Source of the DNA: Candidatus Terraquivivens yellowstonensis
GTDB lineage: Archaea; Thermoproteota; Nitrososphaeria_A; Caldarchaeales; Wolframiiraptoraceae
Assembly: GCA_023539445.1 (NCBI GenBank)
Contig: JAKCEW010000005.1
Location: 6,123-70,122, forward strand
Length of the DNA stretch: 64,000 nt
Direction of reading: 5' to 3'
The first letter of the stretch is position 1. Each line of letters opens with the position of its first letter. Below, piece by piece: positions 8,157 through 17,232 of the stretch. The notes below the pieces were generated by a model. That model was given only the letters and a program-made list of their open reading frames with translations. It did no database searches and had not been told where the DNA came from. A program made the position numbers and the translations under genes.

Positions 8157-8807
8157 ATGGGTAAATTTAGAGCCATAATATTCGATATCGACGCGACGAT
8201 ATGCGATAACACGGAAAGGAGGAGGAGGGCGATTGAGCTAACATTAAACATAGCGGTGCCCGAAGAGCTTTACTCACGAATAAAGAAAAAGGGTTTTCCA
8301 CACATCATAAAGGCGCTTGGGTTTGAGCCTAACAACGAACTCGTCAAAAAGGTTGAAAGGTGCTTTCTCGAGAACGAGGAGCTTTATGTTCTTGACAGGC
8401 CGATAGAAGGCGCGGTCGAGACCCTTAACGCTTTAGCATCGATTTACAGGGTAGGCTATGTGACGGGTAGGCCTAAAGAACAGTTGGCGCTGGATTTTCT
8501 GAAAAGATATGGTTTTCCAATAGGTCCAGTAATGGCAAGGAGGATAGGCAGCGGTGAGGGTATGAAAAAGGTGGAAATATTCAAGGAAATGCTCAAAAGA
8601 CTTGAGGTAGAACCTTCGGAGGCGGTCTCCGTTGGCGACATGCCCGAAGATGGTCTTGCCTCAAGAGCTGCGGGGGTGCTATCCGTTGGTGTTGCAGAAT
8701 TTTCAACAGTTGATGTTGACCTCATGAGGAATAATTTCGACCACATAATAGAGAGAATAACTGACCTTCCTAAACTCCTTGCAGATTTAGAGGGAGGCTA
8801 TATTTGA
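8157..8807 (+). CDS. HAD-superfamily hydrolase
   Basis: 216 aa. Motif I is FDIDATICD (DxDxT), motif II GYVTGRP, motif III lysine in the GMKKVEIF segment, and motif IV GDMPEDGLAS. A helical cap lies between motifs I and II, as in phosphoglycolate-phosphatase-like subfamily IA enzymes. The substrate is unknown; a small phosphate ester is likely. The last 21 bp overlap the 3' end of the convergent taw1 gene. Confidence 0.8.
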   Translation: MGKFRAIIFDIDATICDNTERRRRAIELTLNIAVPEELYSRIKKKGFPHIIKALGFEPNNELVKKVERCFLENEELYVLDRPIEGAVETLNALASIYRVGYVTGRPKEQLALDFLKRYGFPIGPVMARRIGSGEGMKKVEIFKEMLKRLEVEPSEAVSVGDMPEDGLASRAAGVLSVGVAEFSTVDVDLMRNNFDHIIERITDLPKLLADLEGGYI

Positions 8808-9758
8808 TAGCTCCACATCAGGTCTTGCTAAGAGCACCACCCTGCTATCTGAATCCTTGGTAACGATTACGTAACCCAAAGACCTATTAAGCTCTTCAGC
8901 GAAATCGGAAACTTCCTCCATGCTTGGCATAGCCTCCCTCGGCAGCCTCTTTTGAGACTCGCCTACGTGCATGTACGCCTTACACTCGACAAACTCGGGC
9001 ATGGCAAGTTTTATTAAACTCGCATACTTCTCGGCATCTTTCATTGTGTAATTTTTCACCAACGTTAACCTCACAACTTTCCTACAGTCAAGCGAACTCA
9101 TAAGCTCCAGACTTTTTATCGTTCTCTGCCAACTGTCCGTTATGAGTGGCCTCGTAACTTGTTTGTGTGTCTCTTCGTCAGGCCCGTATAAGCTTATGTA
9201 AAGATTGGTTGGCAGGACCTCGAGCTCCTTTAACACCTCGGGCATTGTGCCATTGGTCACGAGGAACGCCGTCATGCCCCTTAGCTTTGCCTCCTTTATC
9301 AGGTCGGAAAGGTAGGGATAAAGCGTCGGCTCGCCATCTAACGATATTGCTACATGCTTCGGCTCCATAGCCTCGTTAAACCTTTGAGCGGTAACCTTAG
9401 GATTGCCCTTGAAGCCCGAGAGGAGTTCTCGTTGCGCAGCTATGCAACCATCAAGTATCGCCTTTGGCTCGTCCCAATCCCCGCTATACGGGCTAACCCT
9501 GTTTATGCTGTGGAAGCGCCAACAGAATATGCACATCATATTACAATATTGAAGCGTCGGCGTCATCTGAACGCATCTGTGACTTCTTATGCCGTACCAC
9601 CTCTTATAGCAGAACTTGCCGCCCCTTAGCGCGGTTTTCGTCCAGTGGCAAACTTTCACGGCGGAATGCCTGCCAACTATCCTATACCCTGCTTTCTTGA
9701 ACTTCTCTAACGCTTTAACCTCATCCCTAGATAGTCTATGAGCCGGGATTGTCGACAT
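8787..9758 (-). CDS. taw1: tRNA 4-demethylwyosine synthase (Taw1/TYW1)
   Basis: 323 aa. The radical SAM enzyme that condenses pyruvate carbons with N1-methylguanosine-37 of tRNA-Phe to form the tricyclic wyosine base. Seen: cysteines 37, 50 and 62 for the second cluster, then YCNMMCIFCWR (C72, C76, C79) for the SAM cluster, SLDGEPTLYP, and ISLYGPDEETHKQV. These are hallmark Taw1 segments. It stands alone, convergent with the HAD gene. Other wyosine genes (trm5, taw2) are not in the window. Confidence 0.94.
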   Translation of the reverse strand: MSTIPAHRLSRDEVKALEKFKKAGYRIVGRHSAVKVCHWTKTALRGGKFCYKRWYGIRSHRCVQMTPTLQYCNMMCIFCWRFHSINRVSPYSGDWDEPKAILDGCIAAQRELLSGFKGNPKVTAQRFNEAMEPKHVAISLDGEPTLYPYLSDLIKEAKLRGMTAFLVTNGTMPEVLKELEVLPTNLYISLYGPDEETHKQVTRPLITDSWQRTIKSLELMSSLDCRKVVRLTLVKNYTMKDAEKYASLIKLAMPEFVECKAYMHVGESQKRLPREAMPSMEEVSDFAEELNRSLGYVIVTKDSDSRVVLLARPDVELSNIASL

Positions 9759-9845
9759 CTGAATCCACTAAGGCTCGGTGGGATATATGTTTAACATAAT
9801 ATTTATACGGCTAATGATAAGGATGAAGATCGTGGTGTATGGTTT

Positions 9846-10958
9846 ATGAGGATAACCGATGTTAGACTTGTGTCGTTATACTCGCCTCTTAAAGAGCCCA
9901 TGAAGCTGTCCGTTGGAACGCTCGAGAAAAGACCTTTTGCGCTAATCGAGGTTCACACAGATGAGGGTATAATCGGTCTTGGGGAGACCTTCGTGAACTT
10001 CCCGCCATGGTCGATCGAGGAAAGGAAAGTAACGCTCGAGAACGTGAAGAAATTGCTTCTGGGTGAGGACCCCACGAATATCGAAGCACTATGGAAAAAG
10101 ATGCATACATCATTGGTGAAGATGGGGCTTCAAGGTGGTTGCAAGGGTGCTATAATCCAAGTGATTAGCGGGATAGACATAGCCCTTTGGGACATCCTTG
10201 GAAAAGTAAAGAACCAGCCCATATGTAAGCTCATATCAAATAGTCCAAAGCAAAAATTAAGACTTTACGCAACCGGACTCAGTGCAAGCGACCCGGTAGG
10301 ACATGCGAAGAGGTTGGTGTCAGAAGGATACGACACCCTGAAACTTAGGATAGGTTTTGACCCTGAGAAGGATGTCGAGCTTGTGAAGAGTGTAAGAGAG
10401 GCCGTGGGCAAAGATGTCAAACTGATAGCTGACGCAAACATGGCTTGGGACTACGAAAAGGCGTTAGAGATGGCTAAGAGATTAGAAAGGTATGAACTCT
10501 TCTGGCTCGAGGAGCCCATCATATGCGATGACCTAGACGGTATGTCGCGGCTTGCGGCCGAACTCGATACTTGGATCGGCGCCGGAGAGAATGCTTACGG
10601 TTTGGCCGAGTTTGAGAGGATGGTAAAGAAGAGGGCTGCCGACGTCCTAATGCCCGACGTCAGCAAGACAGGCGGCATAACTGAGGGTGTTAGAATAGCC
10701 AAGCTAATAAACTCGAGCGGGCTACCTTTCTCGCCGCACTTCTATGGCTCTGAGGTTGGCTTCGCAGCGACCTTGCATTTTGTTGCGGCAACTGAGGGGT
10801 GCTTGATAGTTCAAAGAGACATATCGGATGTACCTCTCTTCAAGGACATGCTAAAGGAACCAATAAGGATAGAAGATGGTTATGCTGAGGTGCCAAAAGG
10901 TCCTGGCTTAGGCATAGAGCTAAATTGGGAGAAGTTGGAGAAGTACCGCACAGGTTAA
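9846..10958 (+). CDS. Enolase-superfamily (mandelate racemase/muconate lactonizing-like) enzyme
   Basis: 370 aa, full length. Capping domain residues 1-125, then a barrel with LKLRIGFDPEKD (catalytic lysine strand), DANMAW, WLEEPI and GAGENA (metal ligands), MPDVSKTGG and SPHFYGS. The last two supply the Asp-His dyad typical of the mandelate racemase subgroup, which abstracts the alpha proton of carboxylates. Sugar-acid dehydratase or racemase is possible; the substrate is not readable. An upstream TTTATAC at about 9801-9807 is a likely TATA box. The neighbours are not sugar-catabolic. Confidence 0.82.
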   Translation: MRITDVRLVSLYSPLKEPMKLSVGTLEKRPFALIEVHTDEGIIGLGETFVNFPPWSIEERKVTLENVKKLLLGEDPTNIEALWKKMHTSLVKMGLQGGCKGAIIQVISGIDIALWDILGKVKNQPICKLISNSPKQKLRLYATGLSASDPVGHAKRLVSEGYDTLKLRIGFDPEKDVELVKSVREAVGKDVKLIADANMAWDYEKALEMAKRLERYELFWLEEPIICDDLDGMSRLAAELDTWIGAGENAYGLAEFERMVKKRAADVLMPDVSKTGGITEGVRIAKLINSSGLPFSPHFYGSEVGFAATLHFVAATEGCLIVQRDISDVPLFKDMLKEPIRIEDGYAEVPKGPGLGIELNWEKLEKYRTG

Positions 10959-10974
10959 TGGGTGGCACTCGATC

Positions 10975-11766
10975 TCAAGGCTCGCTAAAAATTTCTATGA
11001 GTTCTTTCAGTAGCTTATCGTTAGCGGCTGCCACGTATTTGACGTCACCTGTGTAGAGCAGGTTTAGGTTTTCCAACGACCCATCCAAACATTTTACAGC
11101 ACCGCCCGACCGTGTTACTATATATGCCGCGGCCGCCATATCGACGACCCTCACACCATTCAGAGCAAGGAAGCAGTCTAGCCTCCCGCAACCCACGTAC
11201 GCAGTCTCTAGGGCCGCAGAGCCCATGAATCTCGCATAACGGGCCTTTGAGGCTATTCGCTCAGCGAATTTAGATAGCTTTTCGCCATGCTTGAAAACCT
11301 TTAGGTCAAAGGAAATTACTGCATCGCTCAAAGAGCTTATGTTTGACGGCTTGGCCGGTTTACCGTTAATGTATACGCACTTCTCGTTCGCTATGATGAC
11401 CTCGCCATTAACTAAGTTGATTATACCAGCAGCGATTATGTCCGAAAACTTCTCACCCTTAGAGATTGCCACGGCCGCGGAGTAAAAGGGTAGGTCCTGT
11501 TTCAGGTTTACTGTTCCGTCCACCGGGTCCACGATAGCCAAGTATTCGGAGTTATCCGGGTCGCCGAGGAGTCCTGCCTCCTCACTGAGTATTGTTATTC
11601 CTGGTATGGCGTCCTTTAGGACGTCGATTATGGCTTTCTCGGAGGTGACGTCGGCCACCGTCGATATGTCGCCGAAGGCGCCGGCACCTAGCTCACGACC
11701 TTTGTCCTCTAGGCTGTCTAACGCTAGCTTTGCAGCTTCTAGCGCCCTCTTTATTATTAATTCCAA
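10975..11766 (-). CDS. Inositol monophosphatase / archaeal fructose-1,6-bisphosphatase family
   Basis: 263 aa. LSEEAG and DPVDGTVN are the metal-binding motifs of the lithium-sensitive phosphatase family, and NGVRVVDMAAAAYIV corresponds to the C-terminal metal/substrate region. Archaeal members are often dual inositol-phosphatase/FBPase enzymes. TTG start. It lies 15 nt behind the 2-hydroxyacid dehydrogenase on the same strand and is probably in the same transcript. Confidence 0.85.
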   Translation of the reverse strand: MELIIKRALEAAKLALDSLEDKGRELGAGAFGDISTVADVTSEKAIIDVLKDAIPGITILSEEAGLLGDPDNSEYLAIVDPVDGTVNLKQDLPFYSAAVAISKGEKFSDIIAAGIINLVNGEVIIANEKCVYINGKPAKPSNISSLSDAVISFDLKVFKHGEKLSKFAERIASKARYARFMGSAALETAYVGCGRLDCFLALNGVRVVDMAAAAYIVTRSGGAVKCLDGSLENLNLLYTGDVKYVAAANDKLLKELIEIFSEP

Positions 11767-11781
11767 CTCGGGGTCTCTTTC

Positions 11782-12786
11782 CTAAATCACTTTAACTTTG
11801 TCGAGGGGTCTGATTTTCATGACGTCCGTGTTAAACAGTGAGATCGGCGGCTCGCCCTTTAGGACCTTAACGATGTTCAATGCACCAGTCTCCGCCATCG
11901 CGTACCTTGCCTCATACGTTGCATTGCCTATATGCGGTGTCAAGACTACGTTTGGAAGCTTCAGCAACGGGCTGTCCATGGGTAGCGGCTCAACCTCGAA
12001 GACGTCGAGCGCCGCTCCAGCTATCCAGCCTTCTTGTAGAGCCTTTATCAGCGCTTTCTCATCCACTACGGGCCCCCTTGAAGTGTTTATCAGGAACGCG
12101 GTCTTCTTCATCATCCTAAGCCTTTCCTCATTTAGCAAATGGTATGTGTCCTTCGATAGGAACACGTGTATGGAGACGAAATCTGAGGTTCTTAGAAGCT
12201 CCTCAAGGCTAACGAACTTTATCCCGAGCTCCTGCTCAGCCTTCTGATTCCTGACGATATCATAATAGATTAAGTTCATGCCGAATGCCTTTGCTCTCAC
12301 AGCGGTTGCATAACCTATCTTGCCAAGCCCGATTATGCCTAGCGTCTTACCTTTAAGTTCTGTTCCCAACATCATGAAGGGCGTCCATGAAATTTTCCAC
12401 TTACCCTCTCTGATATACCTGTCACCTTCGACTATCCTTCTAGCGATTGCGAGCATAAGACCTATGGCAACCTCAGATACGGGCTCTGATGCTGCCGGGG
12501 AATTTGTGACGTATATACCCTTAGAAGTAGCATACTCAACATCTATGTGGTCAACACCCGCGGTCATTGTGCCTATGACCCTAAGGTTCGGTGCGGCATC
12601 TATTACCTCTTTGTCCACTCTAGCTGTTAGATGACAAAATATGGCATGGACATCTTTTACACTTCTAACAAACTCTTCATGCGGTATCGGCTCATCCTTC
12701 TCTCTGTAGATCACCTCGCACTCTTTTCTTAAAACCTCTATGCCCGACTCCGGCATCCTGTTCGTGACGAATACCTTTGGTTTCAT
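11782..12786 (-). CDS. D-isomer-specific 2-hydroxyacid dehydrogenase (glyoxylate/hydroxypyruvate reductase-like)
   Basis: 334 aa from the chosen ATG. NAD(P) Rossmann motif GIIGLGKIGYA, then the catalytic Arg in NTSRGPVV, Glu in DVFEVEP and His in LTPHIGNAT. Reduces 2-oxoacids such as glyoxylate or hydroxypyruvate; phosphoglycerate dehydrogenase is less likely because the C-terminal regulatory domain is absent. An upstream in-frame ATG at 12822 would add 12 residues and make an ATGA overlap with the 90-aa gene, but a TATA box inside that extension (12809-12816) points to transcription starting at 12786. Confidence 0.85.
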   Translation of the reverse strand: MKPKVFVTNRMPESGIEVLRKECEVIYREKDEPIPHEEFVRSVKDVHAIFCHLTARVDKEVIDAAPNLRVIGTMTAGVDHIDVEYATSKGIYVTNSPAASEPVSEVAIGLMLAIARRIVEGDRYIREGKWKISWTPFMMLGTELKGKTLGIIGLGKIGYATAVRAKAFGMNLIYYDIVRNQKAEQELGIKFVSLEELLRTSDFVSIHVFLSKDTYHLLNEERLRMMKKTAFLINTSRGPVVDEKALIKALQEGWIAGAALDVFEVEPLPMDSPLLKLPNVVLTPHIGNATYEARYAMAETGALNIVKVLKGEPPISLFNTDVMKIRPLDKVKVI

Positions 12787-12808
12787 GTGTTTTTCAAAAT
12801 TTTGGTTA

Positions 12809-12816
12809 GATATAAA
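12809..12816 (-). promoter_or_regulatory. TATA box of the 2-hydroxyacid dehydrogenase gene
   Basis: On the minus strand TTTATATC is centred 26-27 nt before the ATG at 12786. It falls within the would-be N-terminal extension starting at 12822, which is the reason for choosing the shorter protein. Confidence 0.55.
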
Positions 12817-12818
12817 TT

Positions 12819-13091
12819 TCATCTACGCCTTTGTTTCAAGAGCCGCTCCGCAATTTTCGAAAGTTCCGGCCATCTTCTTCGGACCTCCGTCTCGATTATC
12901 TTGGCTATTTCATCGCTTATGCTATAGCGCGGTAAAAGGCTTTTTCTGTAGTTAAATACTGCGGCTGAGAGTGGTGAGTAGAAGGTAAGCCTTGGTTGCT
13001 TCATGGCTAATTTTATCGCTTCTGCTAAGAACTTCTTGTTTAGCTTCTCCTGCTTTTTCTTCAACGGTGTTTTTTGCTTCATGTCATTCAT
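12819..13091 (-). CDS. Small very basic protein of unknown function (90 aa)
   Basis: 90 aa. The N-terminal 25 residues are lysine-rich (KQKTPLKKKQEKLNKKF); the rest is predicted helical with SPLSAAVFNYRKS and a C-terminal amphipathic helix ending LLKQRRR. I do not recognise the family. The charge suggests nucleic-acid binding. Its promoter region (TTATAAC at about 13106-13112 on the minus strand) directly abuts a GGTTTACC/GGTAAACC inverted repeat, so it may be controlled, possibly by itself, through that element. The start may be the ATG at 13082, which is 27 nt from the TATA box. Confidence 0.6.
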   Translation of the reverse strand: MNDMKQKTPLKKKQEKLNKKFLAEAIKLAMKQPRLTFYSPLSAAVFNYRKSLLPRYSISDEIAKIIETEVRRRWPELSKIAERLLKQRRR

Positions 13092-13111
13092 TAAATTTTT
13101 GAAAGTTATAA

Positions 13112-13140
13112 GGTTTACCTTAAAACGTAGATGGTAAACC
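13112..13140. repeat. Inverted repeat GGTTTACC-N13-GGTAAACC (operator-like)
   Basis: GGTTTACC at 13112-13119 and its exact complement at 13133-13140 lie next to the TATA box of the 90-aa gene. Two further GGTTTACC copies occur at 13399-13406 and 13420-13427. The arrangement suggests binding sites for a regulator. Confidence 0.6.
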
Positions 13141-13398
13141 CAATTAATTCAAAAATCATTGCAACTCAACGGCCGATGAATAGTACGAGGCGAATCAATT
13201 CAATTGATATCGAATTAATGTACCGTTTGGCACTGAATCGTTATGAGCCCTTGGGAAAAAACGCCATTTTTCGCGTTTTCCGCGGGCTTTTGGATGCGAA
13301 TCGGTTGGGGAATCGTGCATTTGTAAAAATAAAACGTCACATGATGAATTAGCAGATGGTTTCTGCTTTGCTACATTTCACACGTTATCTGATTTTAT
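13141..13398. other. Gene-less, inverted-repeat-rich island between purA and the 90-aa gene
   Basis: No convincing coding frame. It contains ATTAATTC (13143-13150) with its complement GAATTAAT (13212-13219), a perfect 15-bp palindrome ATCAATTCAATTGAT (13194-13208), and a hairpin GGAAAAAACGC/GCGTTTTCC (13254-13264 with 13273-13281; 9 bp plus a 2-nt bulge) followed by a T run. The composition is more AT-rich than the flanks. It could hold a terminator for purA, regulatory sites, or a decayed mobile element; none is proven. Confidence 0.5.
13254..13281. terminator. Hairpin in the purA downstream region, possible terminator
   Basis: Stem GGAAAA(AA)CGC with GCGTTTTCC, loop of 8 nt, near T-rich sequence on both strands. 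It lies about 140 bp after the purA stop. Confidence 0.3.
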
Positions 13399-13427
13399 GG
13401 TTTACCTAAAAAGGTAAAAGGTTTACC
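13399..13427. repeat. Two direct GGTTTACC copies at the purA 3' end
   Basis: GGTTTACC at 13399-13406 and 13420-13427, with an inverted partial copy GGTAAA at 13413-13418 between them. The purA stop codon (TAA, minus strand) is formed inside the second copy. Same octamer as at 13112-13140. Confidence 0.6.
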
Positions 13428-14703
13428 TTATAATAGTTTCATGCCTTTCTGCACCTATCGAAACGTACCTTATTGGACAAGCCAAGATTTTTTCTAGATA
13501 TTCGATGTAATCCCTCAATTGCTTTGGAAGAACATCGAACCCTCCCTTCAAGGCTTCGAGTTTTTCCCTTTCCGAAAGATCCCTCCAACCCTCCAACTCG
13601 ACATATACTGGCCTACACTTTTCCAGAACATGTAACGAGCTAGGAAAGTTCTTAATCTCTTGACCGTTGTACTCATAAGCCAAGCAGACCTTAACGGGAT
13701 CTATACCGGAAAGACAGTCCACCTTCGTCACAGCCACCGATGTAACACCGTTCAGCATTATCGAATACCTTACAGCAACCGCATCGAACCAGCCAACCCT
13801 TCTGGGCCTTCCAGTGGTGGTTCCGTATTCCTTGCCCTTTTCTCTTACCATCGATGCGATGGGTTCTTCCATCTCTGTCGGAAATGGGCCCTTACCAACC
13901 CTCGTGGTGTATGCCTTAGTGACACCTATGACCTCGTCAACCCTCTTCGGACCTATGCCCACGCTGTTACATGCGGCTCCTGCCGTCGTGTTGGAGGATG
14001 TGACAAAAGGATACGTTCCATGGTCGATGTCCAACAGCGTCCCTTGGGCTCCTTCCAGTATTACAACTCCTCCCCGGTCTAGTGTTTCGTTGACAAGAAG
14101 CGCCACGTCTCCGACGTGCTTTCCTAGCTTTAGGGCAACCTCGCGGAGAAACTGGGCAACACGCTCGACGTCCAGCTCCACATTCATGTTGTAAACATTA
14201 GATAAAAGGGCCTTACTCATGTCTAAAGCCTTCTTAAGCCTAGGTTTGATAGATTCTATGCCGATCAAATCGGAGAACCTTATGCCGACCCTTGCAGACT
14301 TGTAGGTATAAGCTGGGCCTATGCCCCTTTTGGTCGTTCCGACACCCTTACCGGACGACTCCTCTGCCTCATCCAGCATCTTATGGACGTCCAGTACTAT
14401 GTGCGCCTTGCCGTCGATCGTCAGCGTTGGTCGTATGCCCTCCCTGTTTAATGATTCCAGTTCCTCAAGGAGCTTTATGGGGTCTATCACCATGCCGGAT
14501 GCTAGGCAGACATGTTTGCCTCTAAGTGCGGCGACTGGTAGGTGATGGAACCTGTAAGTCTTACCGTTAAGGACAACGGTATGGCCTGCGTTAGCACCGC
14601 CCTGGTATCTTACCGCCAAATCCGCGTTTTCCGATATAAAGTCCACAATCTTGCCTTTTCCCTCATCGCCCCATTGGAGTCCGACGATCACTATGGCTGG
14701 CAT
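13423..14703 (-). CDS. purA: Adenylosuccinate synthetase
   Basis: 426 aa, normal length. Joins IMP and aspartate with GTP, first step from IMP to AMP. Seen: GLQWGDEGKGKIVD (P-loop-like glycine-rich start), GGANAGHTVV, EGAQGTLLDIDHGTYPFVTSS and TTGRPRRVGWFDAV, all family signatures. It is the last gene of the purP-purP-guaB-purA run, 3 nt behind guaB, so one transcript probably carries both branches from IMP. Confidence 0.98.
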   Translation of the reverse strand: MPAIVIVGLQWGDEGKGKIVDFISENADLAVRYQGGANAGHTVVLNGKTYRFHHLPVAALRGKHVCLASGMVIDPIKLLEELESLNREGIRPTLTIDGKAHIVLDVHKMLDEAEESSGKGVGTTKRGIGPAYTYKSARVGIRFSDLIGIESIKPRLKKALDMSKALLSNVYNMNVELDVERVAQFLREVALKLGKHVGDVALLVNETLDRGGVVILEGAQGTLLDIDHGTYPFVTSSNTTAGAACNSVGIGPKRVDEVIGVTKAYTTRVGKGPFPTEMEEPIASMVREKGKEYGTTTGRPRRVGWFDAVAVRYSIMLNGVTSVAVTKVDCLSGIDPVKVCLAYEYNGQEIKNFPSSLHVLEKCRPVYVELEGWRDLSEREKLEALKGGFDVLPKQLRDYIEYLEKILACPIRYVSIGAERHETIIR

Positions 14704-14706
14704 TTT

Positions 14707-16167
14707 TCACTCTATTACCTCCACGTCATGTGGGTAGCTCTCCTTTATGCCCGCCTCAGACAAGCTGATGAACTTGGCATTGCTCCAGAGCTCCCTAATG
14801 TTTCTCGCGCCGCAATAACTCATACCGGCTCTAAGAGCTGACACGAGTTGTCTAAGGAGCTCCGAGGCACTCCCCCTGTAGGGCACGTATGCCTCGACAC
14901 CCTCGGAGGTGTACGCGTAATCCACTATAGAGTCTAGGTCAAAATCTATCTGTCTACCCTCTTTGAGGTCTCTGGCTAGCATGGCATAAAACGATGCCAT
15001 GCCCCTGTAGACTTTGTATTTCCTGCCGCCCTTAGATATCGTTGCGCCCGGGCTTTCATCCGTACCGGCAAGGAGGCTACCTATCATCACGGTTGACGCT
15101 CCTGCAGCGATAGCTTTGACCAGATCTCCGCTGTTGCGTATGCCGCCGTCTGCTATCAACGGCACATCCATCTCAACGGACTTCTCAGCACAGCTGAGTA
15201 TGGCAGTAAGCTGTGGTACGCCGACCCCGGCCACAATCCTAGTTGTGCAAACAGCTCCTGGACCTATCCCGACCTTGACGGCATCAGCACCAGCAGAGGC
15301 AAGGTCCTCAAAACCCTCGGGCGTAGCTACATTACCGGCAACTACCTGAACGTCGCCAAAGACTTCTTTAAGTTTCCTAACCGCCCTTATGACCTCATCC
15401 GTGTGACCGTGGGCAACGTCGATGACTAAAGCATCTGCGCCAGCATCTAAGAGTGCTTTTGCCCTATCCAGATAGCCTTCCTTTATCCCTATCGCGGCGG
15501 CAACCAAAAGCCTGCCCTTCTGATCCCTTGCAGCGTTCGGGTACATGCTCTTAATCATTATGTCTTTTGCCGTGACGAGGCCGACGACCCTATCATTTTC
15601 GTCAACAAGCGGCAGTTTCTCGACTTTGTACTTCTTGAATATCTCTTTCGCCTCCTCGAGCGTTATCCTACGGGTTGAGACCACAAGCCTCTCCCTTGGC
15701 GTCATGACATCGGTTATGGGCCTCTCATTATTCTCCTCGAATAGTATGTCGCGCTTCGTAACTAAGCCTTTAAGCTTACCGTCCTCATCAACTACCAGAA
15801 GTCCTCCTACGCCATACTTTTCCATGAGCTCCCTTGCCTTTCCGACCGTGCTATTTAGGGGCAAAGTGTACGGCCTTTCTATTATGATGTTTTCAGCCCT
15901 CTTGACGCGCTGAACCTCTTGGGTTTGCCGCTCAATGGGCATGAACCTATGTATAACGCCTATCCCTCCATGTCTTGCCATCGTAATTGCCATCTCAGAC
16001 TCCGTAACAGTGTCCATCGCTGAAGAGACTATCGGTATGTTCAGCCGTATCTTTTTCGTGAAGAAGGTTTCCGTTGAAACTTCCTTCCTAGAACGTAGGG
16101 AGAACTTTTGGGGCACAAGAAGGACGTCATCGAAGGTTAAACCTTTCTCTATTTCTTTTATGACCAC
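14707..16167 (-). CDS. guaB: IMP dehydrogenase
   Basis: 486 aa. Oxidises IMP to XMP, the first step to GMP. The N-terminal [14 protein letters not shown] is the IMPDH signature; a CBS pair follows (about residues 95-210); the catalytic loop is [15 protein letters not shown] with the active-site Cys; the C-terminal flap region contains [10 protein letters not shown]. Fully intact. Sits between purP and purA with short gaps, consistent with a purine operon. Confidence 0.98.
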   Translation of the reverse strand: MVIKEIEKGLTFDDVLLVPQKFSLRSRKEVSTETFFTKKIRLNIPIVSSAMDTVTESEMAITMARHGGIGVIHRFMPIERQTQEVQRVKRAENIIIERPYTLPLNSTVGKARELMEKYGVGGLLVVDEDGKLKGLVTKRDILFEENNERPITDVMTPRERLVVSTRRITLEEAKEIFKKYKVEKLPLVDENDRVVGLVTAKDIMIKSMYPNAARDQKGRLLVAAAIGIKEGYLDRAKALLDAGADALVIDVAHGHTDEVIRAVRKLKEVFGDVQVVAGNVATPEGFEDLASAGADAVKVGIGPGAVCTTRIVAGVGVPQLTAILSCAEKSVEMDVPLIADGGIRNSGDLVKAIAAGASTVMIGSLLAGTDESPGATISKGGRKYKVYRGMASFYAMLARDLKEGRQIDFDLDSIVDYAYTSEGVEAYVPYRGSASELLRQLVSALRAGMSYCGARNIRELWSNAKFISLSEAGIKESYPHDVEVIE

Positions 16168-16212
16168 TTAATCCCTTAGCCCACTGGTTGAGCGGCTGAA
16201 TTTAAAGATTAA

Positions 16213-17232
16213 CTAGGTTACGACCTTCTCTAGCTCGGAAGTTTCGTATGCAAGCCTTATCTCCTTGGCTATCCTCCTACCCATACTCATACCCTCACCA
16301 TATAGCAGGTAGGAGTAGGGTGAGCCGTTTATGAAGAGGTTTGTACCGGCAACTATCCTAGCCGAGAATTCAAAGACGACTATGTCATCGGGCGTTCTAC
16401 AAATGGCCTCTATACAAAATGGCCCTATCATGCCTGGCGGTACGAGCCTTTTCGTAGCTTCGACAAACCTTTCAGCAATGTCGAAGAATTTTTCCAGCAT
16501 CGACTCCCTCAGGACTAGGGGTATGTTGCCTACTACCTCGTAGGTCGGTTGTACACCAAGGTTCAGCTGGTCCGACGCCGGTATCCTTCCCAAAGAGTCA
16601 ACGTTGGTTTCGTACCTCCTGTCGACACCAAGCAACTCCACCTCCCCTTTAAGGGGCGAGTAGAAGAAATGGGGATAAACAGTTACGCCTACTACGTACT
16701 CCTGTATGTAAAGCCCGCGATTCATCCGTACGCCCGTTTCCGTCAGTTTTTTTATCAAATCCTCCCTTCCGCTTGCTATGAAGTACCCTCTCCCTCCCTC
16801 TGCGCCAGGTAGCTTGACTATGACAGGACAGTCCACTTCATCCGGTGAACTGAAAGCCCTCGGTACCTCTATGCCTGCTTTCTTGAGGAGCATTTCTTTG
16901 AGCTCCCTGTCCGATTCCCAAATTAGAAGTTCCCTATTCCCGAATATTGGGACCTTGAAATCCTTAACGAACTTCTTAATATCAACGTCCGATATTATGG
17001 TTCCATGCGGTACCAATATGCTGCCCATGCTGTTTAGATTACTTTGCACATCCTCCCTTAGTAGGTCCTCCACACCCTCTACTAGGATTAACTCGTCCGC
17101 TAACCTGAACCTCTCGTAGAGTCTGTGGCGGCTCCTAGGGCATAAAAGTACGGCCTTAAGCCCCTCGTCCTTGGCGCCCCTTAGTATCTGAAGAGCCGAA
17201 TGCGAGCCATATGTGGCGACCGATACCTTCAT
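16213..17232 (-). CDS. purP: FAICAR synthetase (formate-dependent, PurP), canonical copy
   Basis: 339 aa. The archaeal ATP-grasp enzyme that makes FAICAR from AICAR, formate and ATP in place of the PurH transformylase. Seen: the TYGSHSALQILRGAKDEG N-terminal signature, PVIVKLPGAEGGRGYF, GLYIQEYVVG (ATP-grasp core) and VFEFSARIVAGTN near the C-terminus. It overlaps the neighbouring purP paralogue by 4 nt. Canonical residues at the C-terminal motif suggest this is the catalytic copy. Confidence 0.93.
   Translation of the reverse strand: MKVSVATYGSHSALQILRGAKDEGLKAVLLCPRSRHRLYERFRLADELILVEGVEDLLREDVQSNLNSMGSILVPHGTIISDVDIKKFVKDFKVPIFGNRELLIWESDRELKEMLLKKAGIEVPRAFSSPDEVDCPVIVKLPGAEGGRGYFIASGREDLIKKLTETGVRMNRGLYIQEYVVGVTVYPHFFYSPLKGEVELLGVDRRYETNVDSLGRIPASDQLNLGVQPTYEVVGNIPLVLRESMLEKFFDIAERFVEATKRLVPPGMIGPFCIEAICRTPDDIVVFEFSARIVAGTNLFINGSPYSYLLYGEGMSMGRRIAKEIRLAYETSELEKVVT

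Noticed and set aside
13131-13352. 73-codon plus-strand frame in the gene-less island
   Set aside because: No ribosome site, odd composition, starts inside the inverted repeat, and no recognisable domain.
13339-13392. ATGATGA ... CTGA resembling a C/D sRNA near the purA end
   Set aside because: No C' or D' boxes and no terminal stem; spacing of guides not workable.
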